From positions 1,812,290-1,876,289 of the forward strand of contig NZ_KZ614144.1 of NCBI RefSeq assembly GCF_002884445.1: a stretch of 64,000 nt of DNA, written 5' to 3'. The notes below the pieces were generated by a model, which saw only the letters and a list, made by a program, of their open reading frames with translations, did not search any database and was not told where the DNA came from. This DNA is from Paenibacillus castaneae. Lineage in GTDB: Bacteria; Bacillota; Bacilli; Paenibacillales; Paenibacillaceae. Both the position numbers and the translations under genes were made by a program. Below, piece after piece: positions 35,041 through 43,013 of this stretch. The stretch's first letter is position 1, and the number at the start of each line of letters is the position of its first letter.

Positions 35041-36816
35041 ATGAACAGCTTCCGCACCAGACTGACCCTTATTATGATCGCAATGATCGCATTGTCGGTA
35101 AGTGCGGCAGGAATATTTATGGTCAAGACGTTTAAAGAAAATCATATAAACGCGCTTGAAGATAACATGATTAGAGAGATGAGGATCATCTCAGCAAAAA
35201 TGACATGGAAAACAGGCGAATTATCATCCCTTTATACGCTTTATATGAACGAGGCTAAGGAATTTAAGGGGTATACGGGAGCTCGCGTCACTTTCATTCG
35301 CAATGATGGTGTTGTTCTTGGCGATTCCGATGGAAATGCGAAGGAAATGGGCAATCATCTGAGCCGTATGGAAGTTAAGGAAGCGCTTGAGTCCGGAACG
35401 GGGAGAGCCATTCGTTCTAGTGAGACGGTTAAGCAAAACATGATTTATGTAGCGATCCCAGTGCAGGTGGTGCCTAATGAGGCGCCATACGTTATAAGGC
35501 TTGCCATGAGCCTGCGCGAGGTCGATGAAAGCATTCGAAATCTGTCTATGGTGCTGCTTATCGGCTTATTAATTCTTTTCCTAATTGCAGCATTAATCAG
35601 CTATCGTATCGCTTTAAGCTTAACGCGGCCCTTGGATCAGATTACGAAGGTTGCGAAACGAATTAAAAATATGGACTATCAGGCGCGCGTCAAGGTAGCT
35701 AGGAAAGGTGAGATCGGCGAGCTTGGCCATGCTATAAATGCAATGGCGGACAGCTTGCAGGTTCAGATGACGCGCATTCAGCAAAATGAAAATCAGCTGG
35801 AAAGCGTGCTTGATAATATGATTAACGGAATTGTCATGATTGATCGCGATGGGAAGATCGTGCTGATGAATAGACGTGCCGAGGAAGTGCTGGGCATTTT
35901 GGCTAAAGATCTCGTTGGTCGCCACTATGCGGAAGCAAAGCAGCAGTATGAGCTTTCGCAAATGATTCAAGAAGGCTTGAAGAGCAAGGAGCATCTTCGC
36001 GAGGAGATTAATTTCTACTTTCCGGAAGAGAGGCTGCTGGAGCTTAATTTAGTACCGATTCATCCGGAAGGAAATGAGTTCTCTGGCGTCCTGCTTGTGC
36101 TGCAGGATGTATCGGCGATAAGAAGACTTGAGCGGATGCGGAGCGAATTCGTAGCCAATGTGTCTCATGAGCTGAAGACGCCAATTACTGCAGTTAAAGG
36201 TTTTGCGGAAACGCTGCTTGGCGGGGCTGTTAATGATGAGGAAACGGCGAGATCCTTTTTGCAAATCATATTTGATGAAAGTGATCGGCTCAACCGATTA
36301 ATTGGCGATATATTGGAGCTGTCCAAAATCGAATCGCGCCGTGTGCCGCTTATTTTTTCTCCCATTGAAATTGACTCATTTGTATCTAAATCGGTTAAAT
36401 TAATGGAGTCGGAAGCCGCTCGTAAGCATATAAAGCTGAGCATGGACATTGAACCGGGCTTGTATGCTGAAGCCGATGAGGATCGTCTGCGGCAAATTAT
36501 TATGAATTTGCTATCGAACGGCATCAATTATACCCCTGAAGGGGGAAAAGTGTCGGTAAAGGTTGAAGGCAAAGGCGAGGATTATATCCGAATTGTGATC
36601 AGCGATTCAGGAATCGGTATTCCGAAGAAGGATTTGCCGCGTATTTTTGAACGCTTCTATCGCGTGGATAAAGCACGGTCTCGCAGTTCAGGCGGAACGG
36701 GGCTTGGCTTGTCCATCGTCAAACATTTGATTGAGCTGCACAAAGGAACCATTTCGGTAACGAGCGAGGTTGGAGCAGGGTCTACGTTTATTATTGAGCT
36801 TCCGGTGCTGCAGTAG
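35041..36816 (+). CDS. phoR: Phosphate-regulon sensor kinase PhoR
   Basis: 591 aa. Transmembrane helix about 10-30, short extracytoplasmic sensor (about 35-160), second helix about 165-190, HAMP (TRPLDQITKVAKRIKNMDYQ), PAS (NMINGIVMIDRDGKIVLMNRRA), HisKA (VSHELKTPITAVKGF, His about 375), and HATPase (MNLLSNGINYTPE, SDSGIGIPKKDLPRIFERFYRVD). RBS AAGGAGGG. The order kinase before regulator is the reverse of B. subtilis phoP-phoR. A Pho-box-like direct repeat lies between the two genes, and the pst operon lies about 9 kb downstream. Confidence 0.8.
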   Translation: MNSFRTRLTLIMIAMIALSVSAAGIFMVKTFKENHINALEDNMIREMRIISAKMTWKTGELSSLYTLYMNEAKEFKGYTGARVTFIRNDGVVLGDSDGNAKEMGNHLSRMEVKEALESGTGRAIRSSETVKQNMIYVAIPVQVVPNEAPYVIRLAMSLREVDESIRNLSMVLLIGLLILFLIAALISYRIALSLTRPLDQITKVAKRIKNMDYQARVKVARKGEIGELGHAINAMADSLQVQMTRIQQNENQLESVLDNMINGIVMIDRDGKIVLMNRRAEEVLGILAKDLVGRHYAEAKQQYELSQMIQEGLKSKEHLREEINFYFPEERLLELNLVPIHPEGNEFSGVLLVLQDVSAIRRLERMRSEFVANVSHELKTPITAVKGFAETLLGGAVNDEETARSFLQIIFDESDRLNRLIGDILELSKIESRRVPLIFSPIEIDSFVSKSVKLMESEAARKHIKLSMDIEPGLYAEADEDRLRQIIMNLLSNGINYTPEGGKVSVKVEGKGEDYIRIVISDSGIGIPKKDLPRIFERFYRVDKARSRSSGGTGLGLSIVKHLIELHKGTISVTSEVGAGSTFIIELPVLQ

Positions 36817-36825
36817 AAAAAAAGG

Positions 36826-36842
36826 TTTACCTATTCTTAACG
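36826..36842 (+). promoter_or_regulatory. Pho-box-like repeat upstream of phoP
   Basis: TTTACC (36826-36831) and TTAACG (36837-36842), spaced exactly 11 bp, resemble the TT(A/T/C)ACA direct repeats bound by PhoP. A possible -10 TAAAAT lies at 36852-36857. It suggests separate, autoregulated transcription of phoP. Confidence 0.5.
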
Positions 36843-36922
36843 AAACCATGCTAAAATAGCAGTAAAGTTTAAATATGCAGATGCAGCGCTTCGGCGCTGC
36901 TATTTGCCAAGCTGGAGGTACC

Positions 36923-37645
36923 ATGTCGCACAAGTTGCTCGTAATAGAAGATGAACCGACGCTAGCACGATTATTATCATACAATTTGACGCAAGAGGGC
37001 TATGAAACGACCGTTATAGATCATGGCGGAGAAGGCTTGCAAACCGCTTTGAAGCATACCTTTGACTTGATTATCCTTGACATCATGCTGCCGGGCATGA
37101 ACGGATTTGAAATATTAAATCGGCTTCGCCAGAATGGTATTCGGACACCGGTTATTATTCTGACTGCTCGCAATGCAGAAGAAGAGGTTGTGCAAGGACT
37201 AAAGCATGGGGCTGACGATTATATAACGAAGCCTTTTGGTGTTGCTGAGCTGTTGGCGCGGGTTTCAGCTGTGCTTCGGCGTACGCAGCTTGACGAGAGC
37301 AAGCCAGTTGAAACGAATGAGAAAGTGATTACAGCAGGAGATTTGTCGATTTACCCAGAAAAGTATGAGGTCATTTTGAATAATGATACCATCCCTTTGC
37401 GACCAAAAGAATTTGAAGTGCTGCTCTATTTGGTACAGCGTCCTGGTATGGTTATTACACGTGATGATCTGATGAATGTCGTATGGGGTTTTGATTATAT
37501 TGGTGGTCAGCGTACGGTTGACGTTCATGTCAGCTCCCTGCGCAAGAAGCTTGAACTTGGACAACAGTCGGTCCAAATCGAATCTATCCGCGGTGTCGGC
37601 TATAAGCTGGTTATGCCCAAAAAGCTCGTTACTCCCAAACTGTAG
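36923..37645 (+). CDS. phoP: Response regulator PhoP (OmpR family)
   Basis: 240 aa. ATG 36923 follows GGAGG; an ATG 48 nt earlier is rejected. Receiver domain with Asp about 52 (DLIILDIMLPGMNG) and KPF; C-terminal winged helix (RPKEFEVLLYLVQRPGMVITRDDLMNVVWGFDY; RTVDVHVSSLRKKL; IRGVGYK). Best named PhoP because of the PhoR-type kinase before it and the Pho-like sites in the window. A hairpin GCAGCGC-TTC-GGCGCTGC (about 36881-36899) lies in its leader. Confidence 0.8.
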   Translation: MSHKLLVIEDEPTLARLLSYNLTQEGYETTVIDHGGEGLQTALKHTFDLIILDIMLPGMNGFEILNRLRQNGIRTPVIILTARNAEEEVVQGLKHGADDYITKPFGVAELLARVSAVLRRTQLDESKPVETNEKVITAGDLSIYPEKYEVILNNDTIPLRPKEFEVLLYLVQRPGMVITRDDLMNVVWGFDYIGGQRTVDVHVSSLRKKLELGQQSVQIESIRGVGYKLVMPKKLVTPKL

Positions 37646-37668
37646 TAGGGTGTAAGAGCTTTTTTTGG
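37621..37668 (+). terminator. Terminator overlapping the end of phoP
   Basis: AAAGCTC near the 3' end of phoP pairs with GAGCTTT; inner pairs involve TTAC and CCC/GGG. Seven T follow. Confidence 0.65.
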
Positions 37669-37670
37669 TG

Positions 37671-38537
37671 CTACTGCCGATTCCAAACGAGCATTTTGCG
37701 TTGAAATTGCTTGGGTGAGCAATCATTATATTTTTTGAACATTTTGTAGAAATGAGCCATATTCGGCATGCCGATCCGCTCGCCAACCTCCGAAATACTC
37801 AGATCCTTCGTCAATAGTATCCGCTCAGCCCACTTTACCTTGCGATAGTTCACATATTCCGTAAAAGAGAGACCAATCGTTTTTTTGAAATATTTGACGA
37901 AATAGTAGTAGCTCATATTTGCGATTTTGCAAACCTCTTCGACTTGAATGCGGTCTGTCAAATGGTTCTCCACATAATCAAGCACAGGCTTTAAGCGCAA
38001 CCGATCGAAATTTTCCTGCTCAATTAATACTTTACGGCTATCATTGCGAAGCAGAAGCAATAAGATTTGCTTGACGAGAATGCTTACCGCCAGCTCATAG
38101 CCGGTTTCTTTGAGCGTAACTTCATTTAATATTTGCCGAATGCATGAAGCGGCTTGTTGTTTGACTTCTACATTTTCCTCGAAAATATAATTGGCTTTAC
38201 TCAGAGGCATTTGTGTTTCTGAGAAATGGCGCATATAAGGAATCGTGCTTTGATCGAAAAATTGCTCCAAATCGAACTGAAGCACAATATAATCTAATAA
38301 ATTTGAACTGCGATCCCGGTGCAGCTCCGATGCGCCGATTAAGACAACGTCGCCGGCTGTTAGATGGAAGCTGCTCTCGTCAACATAAACATCCAAATGA
38401 CCATCGAGAATAAGTAACAGCTCAAGCTGTTTATGGTAGTGCCAGTTTGTAAATCCACTAGTAACGCGCAACGGCTGAAAAACTCGCAGCGACAGCAACG
38501 GGTTATCGTATGCGACTTTTTCGTTAACAGCTTCCAA
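37671..38537 (-). CDS. AraC-family transcriptional regulator
   Basis: 288 aa. TTG start at 38537 preceded by AAGGGGGAAG. The N-terminal cupin-type sensing domain contains NWHYHKQLELLLILDGHL and HLTAGDVVLIGASELHRD. The C-terminal double helix-turn-helix contains IQVEEVCKIANMSYYYFVKYFKK and SISEVGERIGMPNMAHFYKMFKKY. Probably senses a sugar. It is convergent with phoP and divergent from lipL, with no obvious target beside it. Confidence 0.88.
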   Translation of the reverse strand: MEAVNEKVAYDNPLLSLRVFQPLRVTSGFTNWHYHKQLELLLILDGHLDVYVDESSFHLTAGDVVLIGASELHRDRSSNLLDYIVLQFDLEQFFDQSTIPYMRHFSETQMPLSKANYIFEENVEVKQQAASCIRQILNEVTLKETGYELAVSILVKQILLLLLRNDSRKVLIEQENFDRLRLKPVLDYVENHLTDRIQVEEVCKIANMSYYYFVKYFKKTIGLSFTEYVNYRKVKWAERILLTKDLSISEVGERIGMPNMAHFYKMFKKYNDCSPKQFQRKMLVWNRQ

Positions 38538-38714
38538 TATACCGCTTCCCCCTTGGCTAGTTACATGACAATACCTTTATTGTAGTGAAAGCATACCTCA
38601 TTAGCAATAAGGAGAAACGGAAAGGAGATGCACGGAAGCTTATTTATCGGTAGAATAAGAAGGAGAATAACATGAAATGCGCTGCAATAAGCAGGAGAAG
38701 GCTGGGAACGATAG

Positions 38715-39563
38715 ATGGAATGGAATCATATAAAGGATTTGCAGCTTGATAATATGCTAGTTTTGAACCGAATGAATGACTTCTCACAAAGGGATGTGCT
38801 GTATCCATTTGCGCTGGACGAGCTGCTGTGCCGAAGAACGGGCCAAGGCGGACCGGCTATCTGTCATATATGGCGGCACCCGCAAGCGTTCGTAATGGGC
38901 TTGCGAGACAGCAAATTGCCTGGAGCAGGCGCAGCGCAGCAATGGTTGGAATCGATGGGCTGGTCGACTATTGTGCGGAATTCAGGAGGAGCGGCCGTTC
39001 CATTAGATCTAGGGGTAATCAATATATCGCTAATAATGCCCAAATCGGATGCGCTCAGCTTTCATTTCCATGATGATTTCGAGCGAATGTACGGACTGAT
39101 TCGACATGCCTTGGAAGCATACGGCTGTCAGGTGGATAAGGGTGAGATAGCAGGGGCTTACTGTCCAGGGGAATTTGATTTAAGCATAAACGGCTATAAA
39201 TTTTGCGGTATTGCACAGCGAAGGCAGACACATGCTTATATTGTGCAAGCATTCGTCGTAGCTGAAGGTTCTGGAGCAGAGCGTGCAAGGCTTGTTCGAT
39301 CCTTTTATGATAGAGCGGCAAATGGAGAAGGAGCCGGCGAATATCCCGTTGTGACCGATAGAAGCACAGCAAGCTTAGAGGAGCTAACGGCTATTGGCCA
39401 GAATGCAGGGGATAGCTTTGCTGCTGCGGTTGCTCGTATCATCCGCTCGCAGCAAACGGAGCAGGGACTTCGCGCAGCAGAAGCAAAGCTGGATATGCCT
39501 TCCATTGAGCAGGTTCACGCTATGGCTGATGTCCTTCGGACAAGGTATGCGATCGAAGAATAA
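38715..39563 (+). CDS. lipL: Octanoyl-[GcvH]:protein N-octanoyltransferase LipL
   Basis: 282 aa. It belongs to the LplA/LipB/LipL fold, with RNSGGAAVPLDLGVINISL. The nucleophile Cys lies in AGAYCPGEFDLS at residue 150, the position used in B. subtilis LipL. It moves octanoyl groups from GcvH to the E2 subunits of oxo-acid dehydrogenases in lipoate assembly. The SD is weak (GGGAA before ATG). Monocistronic. Confidence 0.88.
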   Translation: MEWNHIKDLQLDNMLVLNRMNDFSQRDVLYPFALDELLCRRTGQGGPAICHIWRHPQAFVMGLRDSKLPGAGAAQQWLESMGWSTIVRNSGGAAVPLDLGVINISLIMPKSDALSFHFHDDFERMYGLIRHALEAYGCQVDKGEIAGAYCPGEFDLSINGYKFCGIAQRRQTHAYIVQAFVVAEGSGAERARLVRSFYDRAANGEGAGEYPVVTDRSTASLEELTAIGQNAGDSFAAAVARIIRSQQTEQGLRAAEAKLDMPSIEQVHAMADVLRTRYAIEE

Positions 39564-39593
39564 CACAACCCCTGCATCCACTTAGCTGCTGAG

Positions 39594-40025
39594 CTAACGA
39601 TCTGTTTTTCGAATTAATTGATTGATAACTTCTGAGAAAACAAGACCAATGGCGATCGCCCCTGAGATCATGAAAGCTTCAACAGCAAGTTGTACCGCAA
39701 TATCATATTGGTCTTGTACGACATGTTTCATCGCATCATAAGCAAGGCCGCCGGGAACCAAAGGGATTATTCCAGCGACACTGAATACAATAATCGGCGT
39801 TTTGTACAGCTTGGCGAATAGCTGACTTATAACGGTAACAACAAATGCGGCAATGAGCGTAGCGGGAATGGCTGCCAAGGATAGCTCTGTGCTGATCATA
39901 TAAATGCTCCAGCTGACCATCCCAGTGGCGCCGCAATGGATTAAGGTCCGCTTTGGAACATTGAAAATAAGGCCGAAGGCCGCGGAAGCGATAAAGCTTG
40001 TTAGAAGCTGTTCAATTATCATCAA
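39594..40025 (-). CDS. ThrE-family threonine/serine exporter, C-terminal-type subunit (DUF3815/YjjB-like)
   Basis: 143 aa with four or five hydrophobic helices; contains VAGIIPLVPGGLAYDAM, the family signature. It pairs with the DUF1212-type protein encoded 24 bp upstream in the same strand. Together the pair corresponds to split ThrE, exporting threonine/serine or related small acids. Confidence 0.85.
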   Translation of the reverse strand: MMIIEQLLTSFIASAAFGLIFNVPKRTLIHCGATGMVSWSIYMISTELSLAAIPATLIAAFVVTVISQLFAKLYKTPIIVFSVAGIIPLVPGGLAYDAMKHVVQDQYDIAVQLAVEAFMISGAIAIGLVFSEVINQLIRKTDR

Positions 40026-40049
40026 CGCAAGTAAACCTCCGATGCATAT

Positions 40050-40808
40050 TTAATAGAATGAGAGCACAGCGGCTATGCCGGACCCTATTGCAAATGCGGT
40101 GAGAAATGCCTCTGCCCCCTTTGAAAGCCCCGATACGAGATGACCAGCCATCAAATCACGTACAGCAGCCGTAATATGCAAGCCAGGCACGAGCGGCATG
40201 ACTGAACCGATAATCATTTTGTTCAAATTATTGCCTAAGCCATAATGTACGAGCAGTACTGAAATCGTTCCAATAAGCAAAGCGGTAATAAACTCGGCAA
40301 AAAATCGGATCGGTACAATCCGGTGAATCTTGATTAGAAACCAGAAGCCGGTACCCCCTGTGATGGCGACAGGTATAAAGTCTTGCCAGCCCCCTTTGAA
40401 CATGATGAGAAAGCAGCCGCTTGCAATAGCTGCCGCAATAATCTTCAGCCAAGCAGGATAAACAAAGGAATTCGTATCAACCTCTTGAAGCTGGCGATAG
40501 GCCTCCTCAACGGGAAGCTTGCCGCTGCTGATACGTCTCGAAATATCGTTTACAAGCGAAACCTTATTCAAATTTGTTGAGCGCTCCGAAATACGGATTA
40601 ATCTCGTTATTTGCGAAGAGCCATCAATCGCGAATATGATGCCGGTCGGCGTTACAAAGCTTTGCGAGTCTTCAATGCCGTAAGCTGCGGCAATGCGGAC
40701 CATTGTATCTTCAACACGATAGGTTTCGCCGCCGTTTTGCAAAATGATTTTACCGGCTAATAAACAGGTTTGAGTAATTTGTTGACTGCTAATCGGCTTG
40801 CTGGTCAC
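40050..40808 (-). CDS. ThrE-family exporter, N-terminal-type subunit (DUF1212/YjjP-like)
   Basis: 252 aa. A soluble N-terminal part (LAGKIILQNGGETYRVEDTMVRIA; FVTPTGIIFAI) precedes five hydrophobic helices with SVMPLVPGLHITAAVRDLMAG. It begins 15 bp after the M20 gene and is followed by the second exporter subunit, so it lies in a leftward operon. Confidence 0.88.
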   Translation of the reverse strand: MTSKPISSQQITQTCLLAGKIILQNGGETYRVEDTMVRIAAAYGIEDSQSFVTPTGIIFAIDGSSQITRLIRISERSTNLNKVSLVNDISRRISSGKLPVEEAYRQLQEVDTNSFVYPAWLKIIAAAIASGCFLIMFKGGWQDFIPVAITGGTGFWFLIKIHRIVPIRFFAEFITALLIGTISVLLVHYGLGNNLNKMIIGSVMPLVPGLHITAAVRDLMAGHLVSGLSKGAEAFLTAFAIGSGIAAVLSFY

Positions 40809-40823
40809 GGCTTCTCCTCCTTG

Positions 40824-42017
40824 CTACTTGCGATTAGCTTGTTTCGTTTGCTTTACAAATTGTTCGCGGATACGGCCTAGCAGTGCGGAATCCGCATATA
40901 CGTCATAGGCAGTGGCTGCCAGCATTTTGGCGCCGAACAGCATGCCGTCGAGTGCATAATCGGTCATTGCAGCGTCTCTGAAAGCTTCCGTATGAAGCAG
41001 AAGGCGATCCTCTACAACCTTCACATAGGGATGGATTACTGGACAGCGTACAGAAACATTGCCAAGATCAAGTGAACCATTATCCTTGCCGCTAGAAATT
41101 TGTTCAGCCTGTATGCCTGCCTCTAAGAGGTTTGTAATAAATTGCTCCGATAAAGCTTCGTTCGTAAGGAGCTCATCATAAGAGTATTCATAATTGTGAA
41201 CACGAAGCGTACAGCCGGTTTGGAGCGCTGCACCCTCAGCACAGCGCATCACCTTCGCAGTCAGCTCATTGGTATAGCTTCTTGAAGCTGAGCGCACATA
41301 AAATTTGGCGGATGCATAATCAGGAATAATGTTCGGCGCCTTGCCGCCGTTGTCAATAATACCGTGAATGCGAGCATCGCTTCTCGTTTGCTGACGCAGC
41401 GCATTAATGCTGTTGAACAGCTGAAGCACAGCATCAAGTGCATTGACTCCTTCATAAGGGCTTGCTGCCGCATGAGCAGAAGCCCCGGCAAATTCGAACT
41501 GAAGCGCATCCATAGAAAGAGACTCACCGGATTTTTCAAAGGAATGGTAGGGGTGAGCCATTAACGCGAAATCACAATCATCGAATAGGCCAGCAGCGGC
41601 CATAGGAACTTTCGCGCCGCGCGTTTCCTCAGCCGGTGTCCCATAGATGCGGATTTTTCCGCCGAGGCTGCCCGCTTGCAGGGCAGCTTTCAGCCCGACA
41701 GCGGCTGCAACGCTCATCGAGCATATAAGGTGATGGCCGCATGCATGACCGATTTCCGGCAAGGCATCATACTCACATAGGAAGCCAGCCAACGGACCTG
41801 GCATACCTGTGTCAAACTCGGCTATAAACGAGGTTTCAATTCCGAGAATGCCTCGTTCAACCTTGAAGCCATGACGAACCAGCTCTGAGCAGAGCAGCTC
41901 AGCTGCGAAAAATTCCTGATGACCAAGCTCAGGGCGGTTTCCCACGGAGCGGGATATGGAGCGAAATGTCTCGGCGTAATGATCAATTTCTTTATATACG
42001 ATTTGTTTGTTTTTCAT
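40824..42017 (-). CDS. M20D-family amidohydrolase (AbgB-like)
   Basis: 397 aa. GGGAGG precedes ATG 42017; a TTG 15 nt upstream is rejected. Metal-site motifs: LCEYDALPEIGHACGHHL and GTPAEETRGAKVPM. Lid segment FAGASAHAAASPYEGVNAL. AbgB-like enzymes hydrolyse aminoacyl conjugates such as p-aminobenzoyl-glutamate; the substrate here is unknown. Cotranscription with a ThrE-type exporter suggests that a released amino acid is then exported. Confidence 0.88.
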   Translation of the reverse strand: MKNKQIVYKEIDHYAETFRSISRSVGNRPELGHQEFFAAELLCSELVRHGFKVERGILGIETSFIAEFDTGMPGPLAGFLCEYDALPEIGHACGHHLICSMSVAAAVGLKAALQAGSLGGKIRIYGTPAEETRGAKVPMAAAGLFDDCDFALMAHPYHSFEKSGESLSMDALQFEFAGASAHAAASPYEGVNALDAVLQLFNSINALRQQTRSDARIHGIIDNGGKAPNIIPDYASAKFYVRSASRSYTNELTAKVMRCAEGAALQTGCTLRVHNYEYSYDELLTNEALSEQFITNLLEAGIQAEQISSGKDNGSLDLGNVSVRCPVIHPYVKVVEDRLLLHTEAFRDAAMTDYALDGMLFGAKMLAATAYDVYADSALLGRIREQFVKQTKQANRK

Positions 42018-42043
42018 GGTGCAGCCTCCCAAATGTTATTCTA

Positions 42044-42892
42044 TTAGCGCATACCGTGTATTTTTTTGAATTGCTCTGGACTTAGTCCTTCGACTCGCCT
42101 AAATACTGAGCTGAAATAGCTAGGTGAATCAAAGCCGACTCGGCGGGCAATTTCATGCATCTTGATGTCGCTTTCGTGGAACATAAGCTCCTTGCTCCGA
42201 TTGATGCGTTCGCGGTTTACATATTCCATCGGTCTGATCTTCAACGCCTTCTTGAACAATAAACATAAATATTGCGGCGTCACATCTAAACAACCTGCTA
42301 AATCCTTAATGGATATTGGCTCGTTATAATGCTTCTCTATATATTGAAAGACAGGATGAAGCTTTAAATAATTCTGTTCTACAGAGTGCGAGCTGACGAG
42401 AATAACCTTCATTAAATCAAGTAAAAACATGTAAATAAGCTTAGAGCATTCAAGGCCGAGAAATGCTCGGCTGGATTGTGTCATCGCATAAATGTTTTTC
42501 ATATGAGTCACAATCATATCATGATCGGCGGTGGAATAAACACCGGATTGTACAATGCCTGCTTGTCTAAACAGTGTGCTGGAGAGCTCTCCCCTGAAGC
42601 TGAGCCAGTGAATCTCCCAAGGCTCTTGAACAGCAAAATATTGATGCGGGTCATTCGGGAATAAGCAGAAGCCTTGTCCGGCTCGAACAATCATTTTCTG
42701 ACCGCCCACATGCAGTTCCCCAGCCCCTGAAACGACCTGCAGCCACTGAAAAAAGGGATAACCGCCTGGACGGTCAATCGGCTCTTGATTGCTCCAATGT
42801 CCAATGCTGGTTAAATAGACAGGAAGGCTCAGATCCGTATCTGTTAATGTCGGAAAAACCATCGTATCGATTAGTGAAACCTCCAGTTTCAT
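42044..42892 (-). CDS. AraC-family transcriptional regulator
   Basis: 282 aa. N-terminal AraC-type cupin (PFFQWLQVVSGAGELHVGGQKMIVRAGQGF). C-terminal helix-turn-helix pair (ISIKDLAGCLDVTPQYLCLLFKK; KMHEIARRVGFDSPSYFSSVFRR). Start ATG 42892 lacks a strong RBS, so it is the least certain part. Divergent from the GH42 gene (about 120 bp apart) and 26 bp upstream of the M20/ThrE genes, so it could control both directions. Confidence 0.85.
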   Translation of the reverse strand: MKLEVSLIDTMVFPTLTDTDLSLPVYLTSIGHWSNQEPIDRPGGYPFFQWLQVVSGAGELHVGGQKMIVRAGQGFCLFPNDPHQYFAVQEPWEIHWLSFRGELSSTLFRQAGIVQSGVYSTADHDMIVTHMKNIYAMTQSSRAFLGLECSKLIYMFLLDLMKVILVSSHSVEQNYLKLHPVFQYIEKHYNEPISIKDLAGCLDVTPQYLCLLFKKALKIRPMEYVNRERINRSKELMFHESDIKMHEIARRVGFDSPSYFSSVFRRVEGLSPEQFKKIHGMR

Positions 42893-43013
42893 ATTTTGAT
42901 AGATATGCGAAAATACTATTATATTGTTTAGATAAAATACGAGTTATAATTTGAATATCATTATAGTATATCCAACTAAGACTATAATCAAGATGAACCT
43001 GGAGGTTATGGAT

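Noticed and set aside
37265..37786. 173-codon minus-strand ORF overlapping phoP
   Set aside because: Shadow of phoP; no family resemblance and it crosses the terminator.
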